The position numbers were made by a program, and so were the translations under genes. Source: an uncultured Dysgonomonas sp. (lineage in GTDB: Bacteria > Bacteroidota > Bacteroidia > Bacteroidales > Dysgonomonadaceae). Taken from it: 64,000 nucleotides of DNA. The notes beneath the pieces are model-generated. The model did not search any database. It saw nothing but the letters and a program-made list of their open reading frames with translations, and was not told the origin of the DNA. Below, piece after piece: positions 17,811-26,822 of the stretch (position 1 is the first letter of the stretch; each line of letters starts with the position of its first letter). The stretch lies in the NCBI RefSeq assembly GCF_934668725.1, contig NZ_CAKUOF010000002.1:186001-250000 (forward strand). Reading direction: 5' to 3'.

Positions 17811-18194
17811 ATGAAAAAGATTGTTATGATCGCTTTTGTTGCTGCAGCTACATTGTCATTTGCTGCTTGTAACACTAAAACTGAAGGTGCTCAAGGTAGT
17901 GATGTTGATACTACAAAAGTAGAAACTCCAGCTGTTGATACAGTTGCTGTTGCTGACACTAGCGTTCTTGGAAAATACGAAGCATTAGTAAACCAAGCTC
18001 TTCCTTTAGTAGAAAAAGTACAAAAAGGTGACGCTGCTGCTTCTGCTGAGTATGCTAAAGTTGCTCAAGAAATAGCTAACTTAGGCCAAGATCTTCAAAA
18101 AGAACTTGCAACAATGACTCCAGAGCAAGCTGCTAAATTTGCTGAACTAGGCAAAAAATTCGCTGAAGCTGCTCAAGCTGGTGCTGCTAAATAA
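17811..18194 (+). CDS. Small helical lipoprotein
   Basis: The 127-residue protein has a lipoprotein signal (SFAAC, Cys20), a flexible acidic/Thr-rich linker (about 21-50) and a helical domain (about 52-120) rich in Ala, Glu and Lys. It has a strong consensus promoter, uses abundant common codons (GCT, GAA, AAA) and has its own terminator, so it is probably highly expressed. No enzyme motif is seen; a structural envelope role is likely. Confidence 0.7.
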   Translation: MKKIVMIAFVAAATLSFAACNTKTEGAQGSDVDTTKVETPAVDTVAVADTSVLGKYEALVNQALPLVEKVQKGDAAASAEYAKVAQEIANLGQDLQKELATMTPEQAAKFAELGKKFAEAAQAGAAK

Positions 18195-18236
18195 GGCATA
18201 CCTCGCTTAGTCGTTTTAAACAAAAGCAAAAAAGAC

Positions 18237-18265
18237 AAACCCTTTAGTATTCTAGAGGGTTTTTT
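18237..18265 (+). terminator. Terminator of the helical lipoprotein gene
   Basis: An 11-bp stem (AAACCCTTTAG with one G-T pair) and TATT loop are followed by six T. Confidence 0.85.
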
Positions 18266-18315
18266 AGTGTTTTTACGTATCTCAAGATGTCATTTTGAGA
18301 CAAATTTCGATAAAA

Positions 18316-18345
18316 AAATAGCTGTTGCAATGCAACAGCTATTTC
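18316..18345 (-). terminator. Terminator of the barrel protein gene
   Basis: A 13-bp perfect stem (AAATAGCTGTTGC) with a 3-base loop is followed by a T-run on the minus strand. Confidence 0.85.
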
Positions 18346-18367
18346 CTTTATAAACTAAAGACTAAAA

Positions 18368-18883
18368 TTAGAATTTAAATCCGTATCCCAAAGCAAAAGT
18401 AAAACAATCTGCATCACTAAATGTATATTTTAGCTCGATATTCGCAAAACGATTGCCTCCCAGATTGTAACTACCGCCAGCTCCTAAGTTGAAACCCCAG
18501 TCAGTAAAACCTCTAGAAGAGGTTGGTTTATCAAGATTTATATGATCCCCCAAATTTTTACCTCCTGCATAACGTGCATTCTGCATAGCGATACCTGCTA
18601 ATGGATATACTGAGATATTCTCTGCGACATTATCGAACACGTAATGTACATTCAAGTTTACATCCAGTCCAGTAACCTTGTTTTTTGGAAATATAAACAT
18701 AACATCGGGAGCCAGACGTATTTTGTCTGCTATGACATATCTACCTTGAGCTCCAATAAGAAAACGTCCTGGATCTGACTGCACTCCGATATTTCCAACA
18801 AGAGACTTTTCTCCTTTTTCACTTTGAGCAAATGCTCCTAATGTACTGGCAACAAGTGCCACTGTTAATAATAGTTTTTTCAT
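18368..18883 (-). CDS. Outer-membrane beta-barrel (porin-like) protein
   Basis: The 171-residue protein has a signal peptide (about 1-20, ending GAFAQ), then alternating amphipathic strands consistent with an eight-stranded barrel. It ends in an aromatic residue (ALGYGFKF), the usual outer-membrane insertion signal. The open frame extends to 18985, but the promoter box TAGCTTTG (18917-18924) lies inside that extension and the signal peptide starts at Met 18883. A terminator follows. It is a small OmpA/OmpW-like barrel; its ligand or role is unknown. Confidence 0.8.
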   Translation of the reverse strand: MKKLLLTVALVASTLGAFAQSEKGEKSLVGNIGVQSDPGRFLIGAQGRYVIADKIRLAPDVMFIFPKNKVTGLDVNLNVHYVFDNVAENISVYPLAGIAMQNARYAGGKNLGDHINLDKPTSSRGFTDWGFNLGAGGSYNLGGNRFANIELKYTFSDADCFTFALGYGFKF

Positions 18884-18916
18884 AAAATTTAAATACGTGT
18901 GTAATATATTCGCCGA

Positions 18917-18924
18917 CAAAGCTA
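18917..18924 (-). promoter_or_regulatory. TAnnTTTG promoter for the barrel protein
   Basis: TAGCTTTG on the minus strand, 34 bases before the start; it decides the start codon. Confidence 0.65.
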
Positions 18925-19080
18925 TGTAAAATATACGAAATAACAACAGGTATGTATGAGAATTGCATTGAAAAAGTGGATGCATTATAAGGTATAAAGC
19001 TTATAAAGTACGCAAATTCTGAAGCTTTCATACAATTGATATAGGGTACCTGAATGGCCTTATTGTGTTGTTGCTTTTCG

Positions 19081-21948
19081 TTATACTTTCCTGATAAGTT
19101 TTAACTTTGTCTTGTTTCGCCCCATAGGATCGTAACCCTCAACAGTAGCAATATAATATAAATCACCATTTAGTTTTACGAGTTTGCTTCCGTCCAGTTG
19201 TTCGTATTCGTAAGGGCTTAAGTAACACTCTACATAAGTATAATTGCTATCGTCCGTGGCAATAATACTAAAGTAAGAGGTTAATATCGAACGCGGATTG
19301 TTGTAGTAATTCAATACTAAACTATTATTATCCATATTGGATTGTAAACGAGGTAATAATAGATCTACCTGTTTTTCGTTATGCTTCCAGACTACTCCAA
19401 CATTATAAGTCTTATTATTTTTATACCAAAAGCGTTGTGAGTAATTGGTGTAAAGTTTCTTAAGCATTTGTGCATAATCCGAAGGATCTTCTCCCCATAT
19501 TTCCTTATTTGCAATTACAGGTAATTCTAATTCCATTGTACCTATAATATCTTCGCCTTCTCCATCTTTGCCAATAACAATATCTTTGGTTATCTGCTTA
19601 AACCAATTATATGAGAAGTTGGAAGTTTGAACAACTACCTGACCATCGATATTTCCTGTAAAATAACTGCCTCCACCATCTTTATTATCATCCCCGGCTT
19701 TTATATAGCCCTCTTCTTCTTCATTTATTTTGAAACCCAGTTTGAATTCCGAAGGTAATCCCAATGGCTCGTTGGTACGTTGTGTAATACTTGTTTTGTC
19801 ATCCAAATCGATAATAGAAGGTATAGAAACCGTATTTCTCAATTGTTTTACATTCAACTCAAACTTATTGTTTTCGGATTGAGTAAGCTGTAGATTAAAG
19901 GCTTTGCAGAAATTATTGAGCCATTCATCAATCTTCTCTTCGGAAGGAAGAAATTTAAAAAGGTTTATATAATCTTTTTTGAAATCAGAAGAATCATTCC
20001 AATCCATTGGAGCCGTACCTGTGCCTTTATTATTTACCGAAATCCATTCAGGATTCGTTCTAAAAGGCTCTACCTCAAGCGAAAAATTTATGTCATGAAC
20101 CATCCAGCCCTCATTACCTTTGTTGTGGCCACTTGATGTTACACTTACCAAAGTCAGGTGTTCGCCTTTCTCGAGCCACACAATTTGATTTAGCTTTCCT
20201 TTTCCGGTTATATTATCTATGTTCTCGATATGGTTGGGAGCATCGTTTAATATAACTTTAAAAAGATTAGTCATATTATCAGCCTCAACTTCCTCCGATT
20301 CGTTATCCGGATCTGTACCTTGTATCTTTTTATACCCGGGAGAATGAATGGCAGAATATATTTTATTCTTTTGTGAAAATTTAGTATCCCAGCTCCATCC
20401 ATGCTTGATTGCCATAATACGATTATACCTGTATTTGAAGGGGGTGCTTAGTTCTTCTTCCAAAGGGTTGGGCGCTAATTCTCTGTCAGGATAAAAGGCT
20501 TCAATTTTACCACTATCTATCATTGATTTTCCATACTCTCCCCATCGAAAACCGGATATTAAATTTATATTTTGCAATGGGTCTATCATCTGTATGCAAT
20601 TACCATCGAAAACGCCTTCTTCGCTGTATCCTCCGGGTAGTGGAAAATAACGGGTTATCTTGCTATCGTTGCTTTGTGCCAAGTTATCCCGGTAAAGAGT
20701 GGCATCGAACTTCATTTCATCTATATGGAAGCTGCCTTCGCCAAAGTCTCTCAAAAGTTTTACCTCATAACGGCTGTTGGTAAAATCGTTCCGTTTCACT
20801 TTTTCATAAGGCGTATTAAAGGGATTTTGTCCGCCAATATACTTATACCCATTGCAGGATTCGGTGAAAAGGTTATCCTTTACTTTCAAATCAACCTCCA
20901 ACTGTATTTTATACAAACCCGAGTGAGGTATGGTTATATGAATATTTTTGCGTTCTTCTGTAAATTCGGGGACTTTAGTTGAAGATTCAAAAACATTGGT
21001 TCCCTCATCTTTAATGTATTCTATATTTACCATAGAACTACTTAACAGATTGGCAGTGTAGAAATGGTTCCATCTTCCTCCATCATCATTTCTATAAAAA
21101 AACTGTTCAAATAGCTTTGTGTTATTTTCTCCTATTTTATAATTCGTCCAGCTTCCTTTTATTTTGAATTTTCCCAAATGCCCCCAATTCCACTCCTGTT
21201 GATAGTTGGTCGGATTTTTATAAGACATATATAAATTCACCAGACGTGCATCGTCAAAAGCCGTCCCTCCGATAAAATACTCGTTATCCCGGCTGTCTTT
21301 ATGACTGTTAAAGATCTGTTTAATGGCTTGCAAACAGTTTATGGATGGTGGAAAATCATGAATACCCAAACGTACGTATTTATCCCAACTGGTTTTGCCC
21401 GAATATTTACCTTCTTTGTCCTGTGGCACTTTGGGTAATAGTCCGTACAATGTCAGAGGAAAGATACAGGCGGGGCATCCTTTGTCGCTATTATATTTAT
21501 TCAGCATATCCACCATTGTCAGAGGTTGACCCTGATTTTGAAGATCGCTTAGGTCTAGTTTCCATTCGCCTTCTATTTCAGTCATTTTTTTATCTCCAAA
21601 AATGTCTTTAATAGTTCTCTTGGCAGGTATAACCAGATTACCTTTATAGCTTCCATCACTGTCTATTTGGCTGATTTTGAACTGTCCGTCAAAGATGCGT
21701 ACACTATCGACATACAGTTGAGCTGTATAGGTGTGATTAAATTTATTTTTGACTTCCTCGACATTAGCATACCCGAATATTGCATCATTAATTGGACTTG
21801 AAGGAATGGTTATCGAATAACTGTATTGTGCATCTTTGGTGCTAAGCTCGGAGGGGGTTATGAGTACACGGTTGAGACGCACTCCTAACTTTTCGGGGCT
21901 TTGAATATCGCAGAGTTGTTTATTTATGTAAAGTTCTATATTAGTCAT
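19081..21948 (-). CDS. Large phage tail/baseplate-like protein, 955 residues
   Basis: This 955-residue protein has no signal peptide. Its N-terminus (IELYINKQLCDIQSPEKLGV, then VLITPSELSTKDAQYSYSIT, residues 4-48) resembles a group of very large proteins at the distal end of tail operons in Bacteroidales prophages. The remainder is beta-rich with many Tyr/Trp/Asn, as in baseplate hub or receptor-binding proteins. It follows the 723-residue gene by 28 bases. There are no phage genes on its downstream side: the next gene is a chromosomal barrel protein. The phage assignment rests on family resemblance and pairing, so it is an inference. Confidence 0.55.
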   Translation of the reverse strand: MTNIELYINKQLCDIQSPEKLGVRLNRVLITPSELSTKDAQYSYSITIPSSPINDAIFGYANVEEVKNKFNHTYTAQLYVDSVRIFDGQFKISQIDSDGSYKGNLVIPAKRTIKDIFGDKKMTEIEGEWKLDLSDLQNQGQPLTMVDMLNKYNSDKGCPACIFPLTLYGLLPKVPQDKEGKYSGKTSWDKYVRLGIHDFPPSINCLQAIKQIFNSHKDSRDNEYFIGGTAFDDARLVNLYMSYKNPTNYQQEWNWGHLGKFKIKGSWTNYKIGENNTKLFEQFFYRNDDGGRWNHFYTANLLSSSMVNIEYIKDEGTNVFESSTKVPEFTEERKNIHITIPHSGLYKIQLEVDLKVKDNLFTESCNGYKYIGGQNPFNTPYEKVKRNDFTNSRYEVKLLRDFGEGSFHIDEMKFDATLYRDNLAQSNDSKITRYFPLPGGYSEEGVFDGNCIQMIDPLQNINLISGFRWGEYGKSMIDSGKIEAFYPDRELAPNPLEEELSTPFKYRYNRIMAIKHGWSWDTKFSQKNKIYSAIHSPGYKKIQGTDPDNESEEVEADNMTNLFKVILNDAPNHIENIDNITGKGKLNQIVWLEKGEHLTLVSVTSSGHNKGNEGWMVHDINFSLEVEPFRTNPEWISVNNKGTGTAPMDWNDSSDFKKDYINLFKFLPSEEKIDEWLNNFCKAFNLQLTQSENNKFELNVKQLRNTVSIPSIIDLDDKTSITQRTNEPLGLPSEFKLGFKINEEEEGYIKAGDDNKDGGGSYFTGNIDGQVVVQTSNFSYNWFKQITKDIVIGKDGEGEDIIGTMELELPVIANKEIWGEDPSDYAQMLKKLYTNYSQRFWYKNNKTYNVGVVWKHNEKQVDLLLPRLQSNMDNNSLVLNYYNNPRSILTSYFSIIATDDSNYTYVECYLSPYEYEQLDGSKLVKLNGDLYYIATVEGYDPMGRNKTKLKLIRKV

Positions 21949-21976
21949 AATCGGGGTATTAAAATATCAGAGCTGA

Positions 21977-24148
21977 TTAGAGTTTTGTATTGAATGTATC
22001 TGTATAATGGTATTTCATTTCTACCTGATAGAGGTCGTCTGTCGAATTGTATTTCAGCGTCATATCATCTATGAGTATATACCGTTTTGTTCTAAGTTCA
22101 TATACGGCAGGCGAAACACTCATTTGTTTCAACCATTCTATACTCTCTTTGGTTATAGGCGAAGTTTCTACTGTCATTCGCTCTTGTGCACTTTTGGTTG
22201 CTACCGATTCTATTTCTGATTGCAGAGTAAAATCAGGCTGTAGAGTTTTATAAATGGTGGCAGACACACTTTTAAATTCGGAAGAAAAACCGCCTCCAAA
22301 GTTCATGGTATCCCAGCCTCCCAATTGATTGAGAAATGCAAAGTCATTCACCTCATTAAGTACTTCGGGAAGTATACGGAATGAAAGTGGAGTCGAAATA
22401 ATTACTTCAGGCTCATTTATTCCGGATGATTTGCTGTTACTCCACCTGCATAAGAATACCTCAATTCGTCCTACTATTTTTCCATTATACATGGGTAAAA
22501 ACCGGTCAAGTTGAAGTAATGCTGTATTTACTCTATTAAAATTATTTTCAGGTTGTCCCCGTTCAGTATAAGTTTTAATCAAGAATCCCGATTGTGTGTA
22601 GATTTTGTAGTGTAATCCGACCAGTGGTAATAGATTATTCCCCTGATTCGATGCAGTTGTTATTCGGTGGTACTTATGTATAAAATTGAAGTATTGCTTT
22701 TGTCCTTTGATGTGTGTGCGGGTAAAATTAGTTGTCAAAGGTTTTACTTTGGTAAATTCATCTGCATAAAAATCCTCCGAAAAATCGAGGATATAAGAAT
22801 CACCCGACTCATCCCTTTCTAAATTGATAGGATTTAAAGTGTGACTATACCCGTTCAAAACATAAAGTGGGGAAGAATAGAAAAAAGGTTCGTGAATTAC
22901 ACCGTCTGTACGTTTGGCTATAAAACGGTAATCGGTCATTGTACCGGCATTACTCCACAGTTTGAAACGGGAGTCTTTCTCATCCAAATCTAATTCGGCA
23001 AGAAAAGCCGACGAATAGGAAACTTTTTTACTAAGCAGTGTACTGAGATCAAACCACAATGGTTTTCCGAAATACGATTTGGTGAGTGTAGTAAGGTAAT
23101 TCCCCATTTGGGACGGCACATCGTCACTACCCGGGTAGATAGTATGATCGGTGTACACATCCAGGTCAATCTGATAATTACCAGTGCCGTAGTCTATCGT
23201 ATCGGAAGATATTACAGCCGATATATCTACTTCATTAAAAGAGAAGTGAGGTCCTGTTATTTCGACTTTTAAATCTGGGTTGTGTGACTTTACAAAACAA
23301 TTGTAATCTCCTAAAACAATATCCAGATATGAGAGTAGCGTATTATCTTTTTTTAATACCGAGACAATATTACTCATGCTGGCTCTATAGCTATCGCCAA
23401 AAGTTTCGAATGTATCAATCGGTATAAGTAAATAAGTATTGTCACTAGCTTTAAGAGGGTCAAGAGTTCCATTCCATTTTCGCTCATATATTGTTCTGGA
23501 TCCTTGTGTAATTTTAATATTCAACCAGCTCATTCGTTCTACAGTATCTTCGTCGGTTGATATCATATAGAAATCGATTGCGTACTGATAGTGAGGTTTG
23601 TATGTAGTATGATTAATTCCAATAGAAACCCCATTGTCGATAAGTTCAAACTGATAATGAGAATCATACCCTTTTGCAACAATACATATTGTGTTATTTT
23701 CAATTATATTACCATCCTGATTTAGCTCTGTACCTATAGATATATCAAAATTGTTTTCTAAAAAAGGATTCTTAAACAAACATTCTTTTATGTTCTGAGC
23801 TATTAGATTGATAGCTTCTTTTTGAGACAGCAGACGACCTCCCTCGAGATTCGATTTGGAGGGTATATAGTAGATAGTATCGGAAACCTTCTTTTTATCA
23901 TAAGTGCCATAATATGAATAAACCGTTCCGGTCTGTTTTTCAACTATCTTGAAACTGTAATTATCGCGTGCATCCCATTCCGTTCCTACAAAAGTATAGG
24001 TATCGAGCACTTCGATAGAACCTTTCATTTTCTGGCGGTTTGCAGTATTGCTTTTACTGCTGAATACTACAAAATTCGGATTGTTTGCCAATACTATTTC
24101 GGAGGGCTCAACAACCGAAGCAATTTCTTTATTACAATAATATCCCAT
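21977..24148 (-). CDS. Large phage tail-like protein, 723 residues
   Basis: The 723-residue protein has no signal peptide or membrane helix. The opening (VEPSEIVLANNPNFVVFSS, residues 13-31) and repeated beta-rich segments resemble distal tail proteins of Bacteroidales siphophage-type elements. It is the first gene of a two-gene unit with the 955-residue protein. Upstream, a perfect hairpin at 24202-24233 separates it from a DUF6249 membrane gene. I see no clear promoter in the 54 bases left, which suits a cassette cut off from its original upstream genes. A secreted adhesin is less likely, as no export signal is present. Confidence 0.55.
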   Translation of the reverse strand: MGYYCNKEIASVVEPSEIVLANNPNFVVFSSKSNTANRQKMKGSIEVLDTYTFVGTEWDARDNYSFKIVEKQTGTVYSYYGTYDKKKVSDTIYYIPSKSNLEGGRLLSQKEAINLIAQNIKECLFKNPFLENNFDISIGTELNQDGNIIENNTICIVAKGYDSHYQFELIDNGVSIGINHTTYKPHYQYAIDFYMISTDEDTVERMSWLNIKITQGSRTIYERKWNGTLDPLKASDNTYLLIPIDTFETFGDSYRASMSNIVSVLKKDNTLLSYLDIVLGDYNCFVKSHNPDLKVEITGPHFSFNEVDISAVISSDTIDYGTGNYQIDLDVYTDHTIYPGSDDVPSQMGNYLTTLTKSYFGKPLWFDLSTLLSKKVSYSSAFLAELDLDEKDSRFKLWSNAGTMTDYRFIAKRTDGVIHEPFFYSSPLYVLNGYSHTLNPINLERDESGDSYILDFSEDFYADEFTKVKPLTTNFTRTHIKGQKQYFNFIHKYHRITTASNQGNNLLPLVGLHYKIYTQSGFLIKTYTERGQPENNFNRVNTALLQLDRFLPMYNGKIVGRIEVFLCRWSNSKSSGINEPEVIISTPLSFRILPEVLNEVNDFAFLNQLGGWDTMNFGGGFSSEFKSVSATIYKTLQPDFTLQSEIESVATKSAQERMTVETSPITKESIEWLKQMSVSPAVYELRTKRYILIDDMTLKYNSTDDLYQVEMKYHYTDTFNTKL

Positions 24149-24201
24149 GTTTTATCTCTTTTATTGGATAGATAAAAAAGCACCACATGAGATATATCAA
24201 G

Positions 24202-24233
24202 AAAGGAGTATCTTTCAGAAAAGATACTCCTTT
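24202..24233 (-). terminator. Strong hairpin after the DUF6249 gene
   Basis: 14-bp perfect arms (AAAGGAGTATCTTT and complement) with loop CAGA lie about 45 bases past the DUF6249 stop and 54 bases before the tail gene. The T-run is short. Confidence 0.75.
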
Positions 24234-24276
24234 AACAGTAAAATGGAAACTAAAGGTGTAAACCTATTTATAATTT

Positions 24277-24720
24277 TTATTCTTTATGCTTCTTTTCGTT
24301 CTTTTGTTCTATAAGATAGGCTACAAGTAAACCTAATCCCCCAAATAAAGATACACTCGCCAGATAGATTATGGCTACCGAATCGGAAATATTATTCTGT
24401 ACATTCCAGTCATAGCTGGAAAACGAAGGTTGCATAGAGTTTGTAAGAGTAAATTCTAGGAAAAAACCGACCAGAAGCCCCAAGCCTATTCCCACTAATA
24501 GTAAGCTGGCACGTAGAGGCCACGAAGATGGAAATTTAACTCCCGGTTGCCCCAGCAAGGGCAAGCTGAATTTATTGGCAAATACCGATGGATCGACATT
24601 GTTTTGTAGCTTTTCGATAATCGACATTCTTTCTTTTCTGCGAACAAATAATTCAAATAAGCGGTATATACCTAAGGTTATAATACCGACAATAAAGATA
24701 GGGACTAATACATTTTGCAT
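24277..24720 (-). CDS. DUF6249-like membrane protein
   Basis: The 147-residue protein has an N-terminal helix (residues 4-24), a basic cytosolic segment (RRKERMSIIEKL), a central linker, two further helices (about 69-92 and 113-138) and a Lys/Glu-rich tail. This matches the DUF6249 layout, a Bacteroidetes family usually encoded beside ECF sigma factors. No sigma gene is adjacent here, which is unusual. A terminator-like hairpin follows, so it is not co-transcribed with the tail-like genes. Confidence 0.6.
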   Translation of the reverse strand: MQNVLVPIFIVGIITLGIYRLFELFVRRKERMSIIEKLQNNVDPSVFANKFSLPLLGQPGVKFPSSWPLRASLLLVGIGLGLLVGFFLEFTLTNSMQPSFSSYDWNVQNNISDSVAIIYLASVSLFGGLGLLVAYLIEQKNEKKHKE

Positions 24721-24953
24721 ATTTTATTCTTTTTATTCGTTAAACATTTCTTTGTTTGCTTATTTTGACGCAGCACAATCAGAAAGGTTACAAACTTAAG
24801 CAAGTAAATAAAAATAATTCATATTAAGTAAAATAAAAAAGAGAATAAAAATAAAGCAATAGTTGTGACTTTATAAATAAAAGGAACATACAATTTAAAC
24901 CGTGATTTATATTAATATCTGATATAAGATTACTTGTTTTTCCATACATTTAG

Positions 24954-24961
24954 TATTTTTG
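24954..24961 (+). promoter_or_regulatory. TAnnTTTG promoter for the patatin gene
   Basis: TATTTTTG lies only 5 bases before ATG 24967 and 14 before ATG 24976; transcription should start at or next to the first ATG. Confidence 0.6.
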
Positions 24962-24966
24962 TATCT

Positions 24967-25839
24967 ATGCGCACTATGATAACTAAAGAATCAAAATCAG
25001 CAAAGTTAGATACTGATAATATGGGGCTTGTACTCGAGGGTGGGGCATTGAGAGGTGTCTTTACCTGTGGTGTACTGGACTGGATGATGGATAATGATAT
25101 CCGTTTTCCGTATGTGGTAGGTGTGTCGGCCGGAGCCTGTAACGGAGCGTCCTATGTTTCGGGGCAGCGAGGTAGGGCTCGTTATAGTAATATCGAATTG
25201 CTGGATAAATTTCGATACATCGGTCTGAAGCATTACCTGAAAAAAGGTAATTTTTTGGATTTTGACCTGCTATTTGACGATTTTCCCAATCGAATAATAC
25301 CTTTTGATTTTGATGCATATGCCTCTGCGGGAATTTGTTTTGAAATGATCGTCAGCAGTTGCCTTACGGGTGAAGCCGAATATCTAGAAGAATACTCCGA
25401 CCATGAGCGGCTTTTGCAAATATTGAAGGCTTCGAGTAGTATGCCTTTATTTTCTCCGGTATGCTATGTCGATGGTACTCCTATGTTGGATGGAGGTGTG
25501 TGTGATTCTATCCCTGTAGAGCGTTGTTTGGCAAAAGGGTATGATAAGATGCTTGTGATACTGACTCGTAATGCCGGTTATCGCAAAAAAGAAGACGGGT
25601 TGAAGCTTCCCCGTTTCTTTTATAAAAAATATCCTGAAATGCGTAAAGCGATCAATCGTCGCAATCAAATATATAATCGGCAACTTGAGCGTGTCGAAGA
25701 ATTAGAACAACAAGGTAAGGCTATTGTGATAAGACCGATTGAGCCAATGACCATCAGTAGACTTGAGAAGAATACGGATGTGTTGATTTATTTTTATGAT
25801 CATGGGTACGAATGTGCCAAACTTCTTCTCGAAAAATAA
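24967..25839 (+). CDS. Patatin-like phospholipase
   Basis: The 290-residue protein has the patatin hallmarks: an oxyanion Gly-rich stretch, LVLEGGALRGVFTCGVLD (from about residue 21), the nucleophile elbow GVSAG (about residues 51-55) and the catalytic Asp in DGGV (about 176). It hydrolyses acyl lipids in the cytosol or at the inner membrane, like RssA/YjjU-type bacterial patatins. The start is uncertain: the promoter box ends at 24961, so ATG 24967 would be leaderless, while 24976 would have a very short leader. It is monocistronic. Confidence 0.88.
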   Translation: MRTMITKESKSAKLDTDNMGLVLEGGALRGVFTCGVLDWMMDNDIRFPYVVGVSAGACNGASYVSGQRGRARYSNIELLDKFRYIGLKHYLKKGNFLDFDLLFDDFPNRIIPFDFDAYASAGICFEMIVSSCLTGEAEYLEEYSDHERLLQILKASSSMPLFSPVCYVDGTPMLDGGVCDSIPVERCLAKGYDKMLVILTRNAGYRKKEDGLKLPRFFYKKYPEMRKAINRRNQIYNRQLERVEELEQQGKAIVIRPIEPMTISRLEKNTDVLIYFYDHGYECAKLLLEK

Positions 25840-25849
25840 AACTTCGATT

Positions 25850-26086
25850 TTATATATGGTTTGTCATAGATGTTATAAATTTCATATACAGCGCCATACA
25901 TCCTAGTAATACCAATAGTTTAAATCCGGTGACGGTTATGATTAGTCCTGCTATCTTGAAGCTTTTCTTTTCTTTTACAAAACCAAGGACGAGAACTATA
26001 ATGCCTGCTAAAAAGATAAGACCAAATGGTATTGCATAAACCATTAAAATAGAGTTTAGCATCTCAAGGCTATTGTTACTTTCCAT
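25850..26086 (-). CDS. Two-helix mini membrane protein, paralogue A
   Basis: The 78-residue protein has two membrane helices (about residues 14-36 and 45-70) joined by a short basic loop (KEKKSFK). It closely resembles the gene 69 bases upstream (26156-26380): both share MVY-IP, the LAGII/MAGII helix, KEKK and the ending KFI. The pair is a tandem duplication. The function is unknown. Confidence 0.6.
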   Translation of the reverse strand: MESNNSLEMLNSILMVYAIPFGLIFLAGIIVLVLGFVKEKKSFKIAGLIITVTGFKLLVLLGCMALYMKFITSMTNHI

Positions 26087-26155
26087 AATAAGAAGTGTTT
26101 ATAAAGTTTTTATTGAAAAGGTCGGAGTTGCTCAGTATAGAAAAGACTTCCTTCT

Positions 26156-26380
26156 CTATTGAGTTAATGAAATTATAAATTTTAGATACAGGGCTAATGC
26201 ACCTATTACAGCCAACACTTGAAAACCGATTGCTGTAATAACAATTCCGGCTAGTTTCAGTGCTTTCTTTTCTTTACCATATCCGAGTACAATTACAATT
26301 ATTCCTGCCATAAGTAGTAAGATACCTGGAATGGTATAAACCATCAGTACGGTGCTTAAAGGGTCAATGCTGTTGTCCAT
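26156..26380 (-). CDS. Two-helix mini membrane protein, paralogue B
   Basis: The 74-residue protein starts at ATG 26380 (MDNSIDPLS); a longer open frame to 26494 only overlaps the upstream acetyltransferase. It has two helices (about residues 13-35 and 43-68) with a KEKKALK loop. It lies 19 bases after the acetyltransferase stop, so the order acetyltransferase, B, A is probably one operon. The short basic loop between hydrophobic hairpins suggests membrane insertion with both ends outside. No family is recognised. Confidence 0.6.
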   Translation of the reverse strand: MDNSIDPLSTVLMVYTIPGILLLMAGIIVIVLGYGKEKKALKLAGIVITAIGFQVLAVIGALALYLKFIISLTQ

Positions 26381-26399
26381 ATTTGTTTTATTATCGTTA

Positions 26400-26822
26400 T
26401 TATAGTTTTTTTTCGAAAAATCTTTGGATATGAGTATATCCCTGCCGTTCATAGAAACGATGTGCATCGCTACGGTGTGCCATGCTGAATACATTTATGT
26501 GATCGCAACCTCTTTCGACGGCTATTTGACAAGCTTTTTCTTCCAGTTGGCGACCAATACCTTTGCTGCGGATCTTTTTGTCGACAACAAAATATCCGAT
26601 TTCACAGAAATTGTTCTCGAAAGCTAGTTGTATCGAAAAATGAAGTGTAATAAAGCCTAAAATCTGATTATTCTCTTCATACACATATACTGCGTCACTC
26701 TGACTATTCAATAAAAGTTCAAGCTTCTCTTGTATATGACTTGTTGTCAATGGATACCCCAATTGATCGAGCATATCTCTTATTGGTTTACTATCTGATA
26801 TCTTAGCATTTCTTATAGACAT
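26400..26822 (-). CDS. GNAT-family N-acetyltransferase
   Basis: The 140-residue protein has the GNAT fold: an N-terminal helix pair, a central strand (ILGFITLHFS), the acetyl-CoA motif A (VVDKKIRSKGIGRQLEEKA, about residues 80-98) and a C-terminal HRFYERQGY motif. The start at 26822 (MSIRNAK) is preferred over an upstream ATG, because it fits the family N-terminus. It transfers an acetyl group to an amine; the substrate is unknown. It heads the operon with two mini membrane proteins. Confidence 0.85.
   Translation of the reverse strand: MSIRNAKISDSKPIRDMLDQLGYPLTTSHIQEKLELLLNSQSDAVYVYEENNQILGFITLHFSIQLAFENNFCEIGYFVVDKKIRSKGIGRQLEEKACQIAVERGCDHINVFSMAHRSDAHRFYERQGYTHIQRFFEKKL

Noticed and set aside
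20523..21611. Plus-strand frames opposite the 955-residue gene
   Set aside because: Short shadow frames without promoters or recognisable products.
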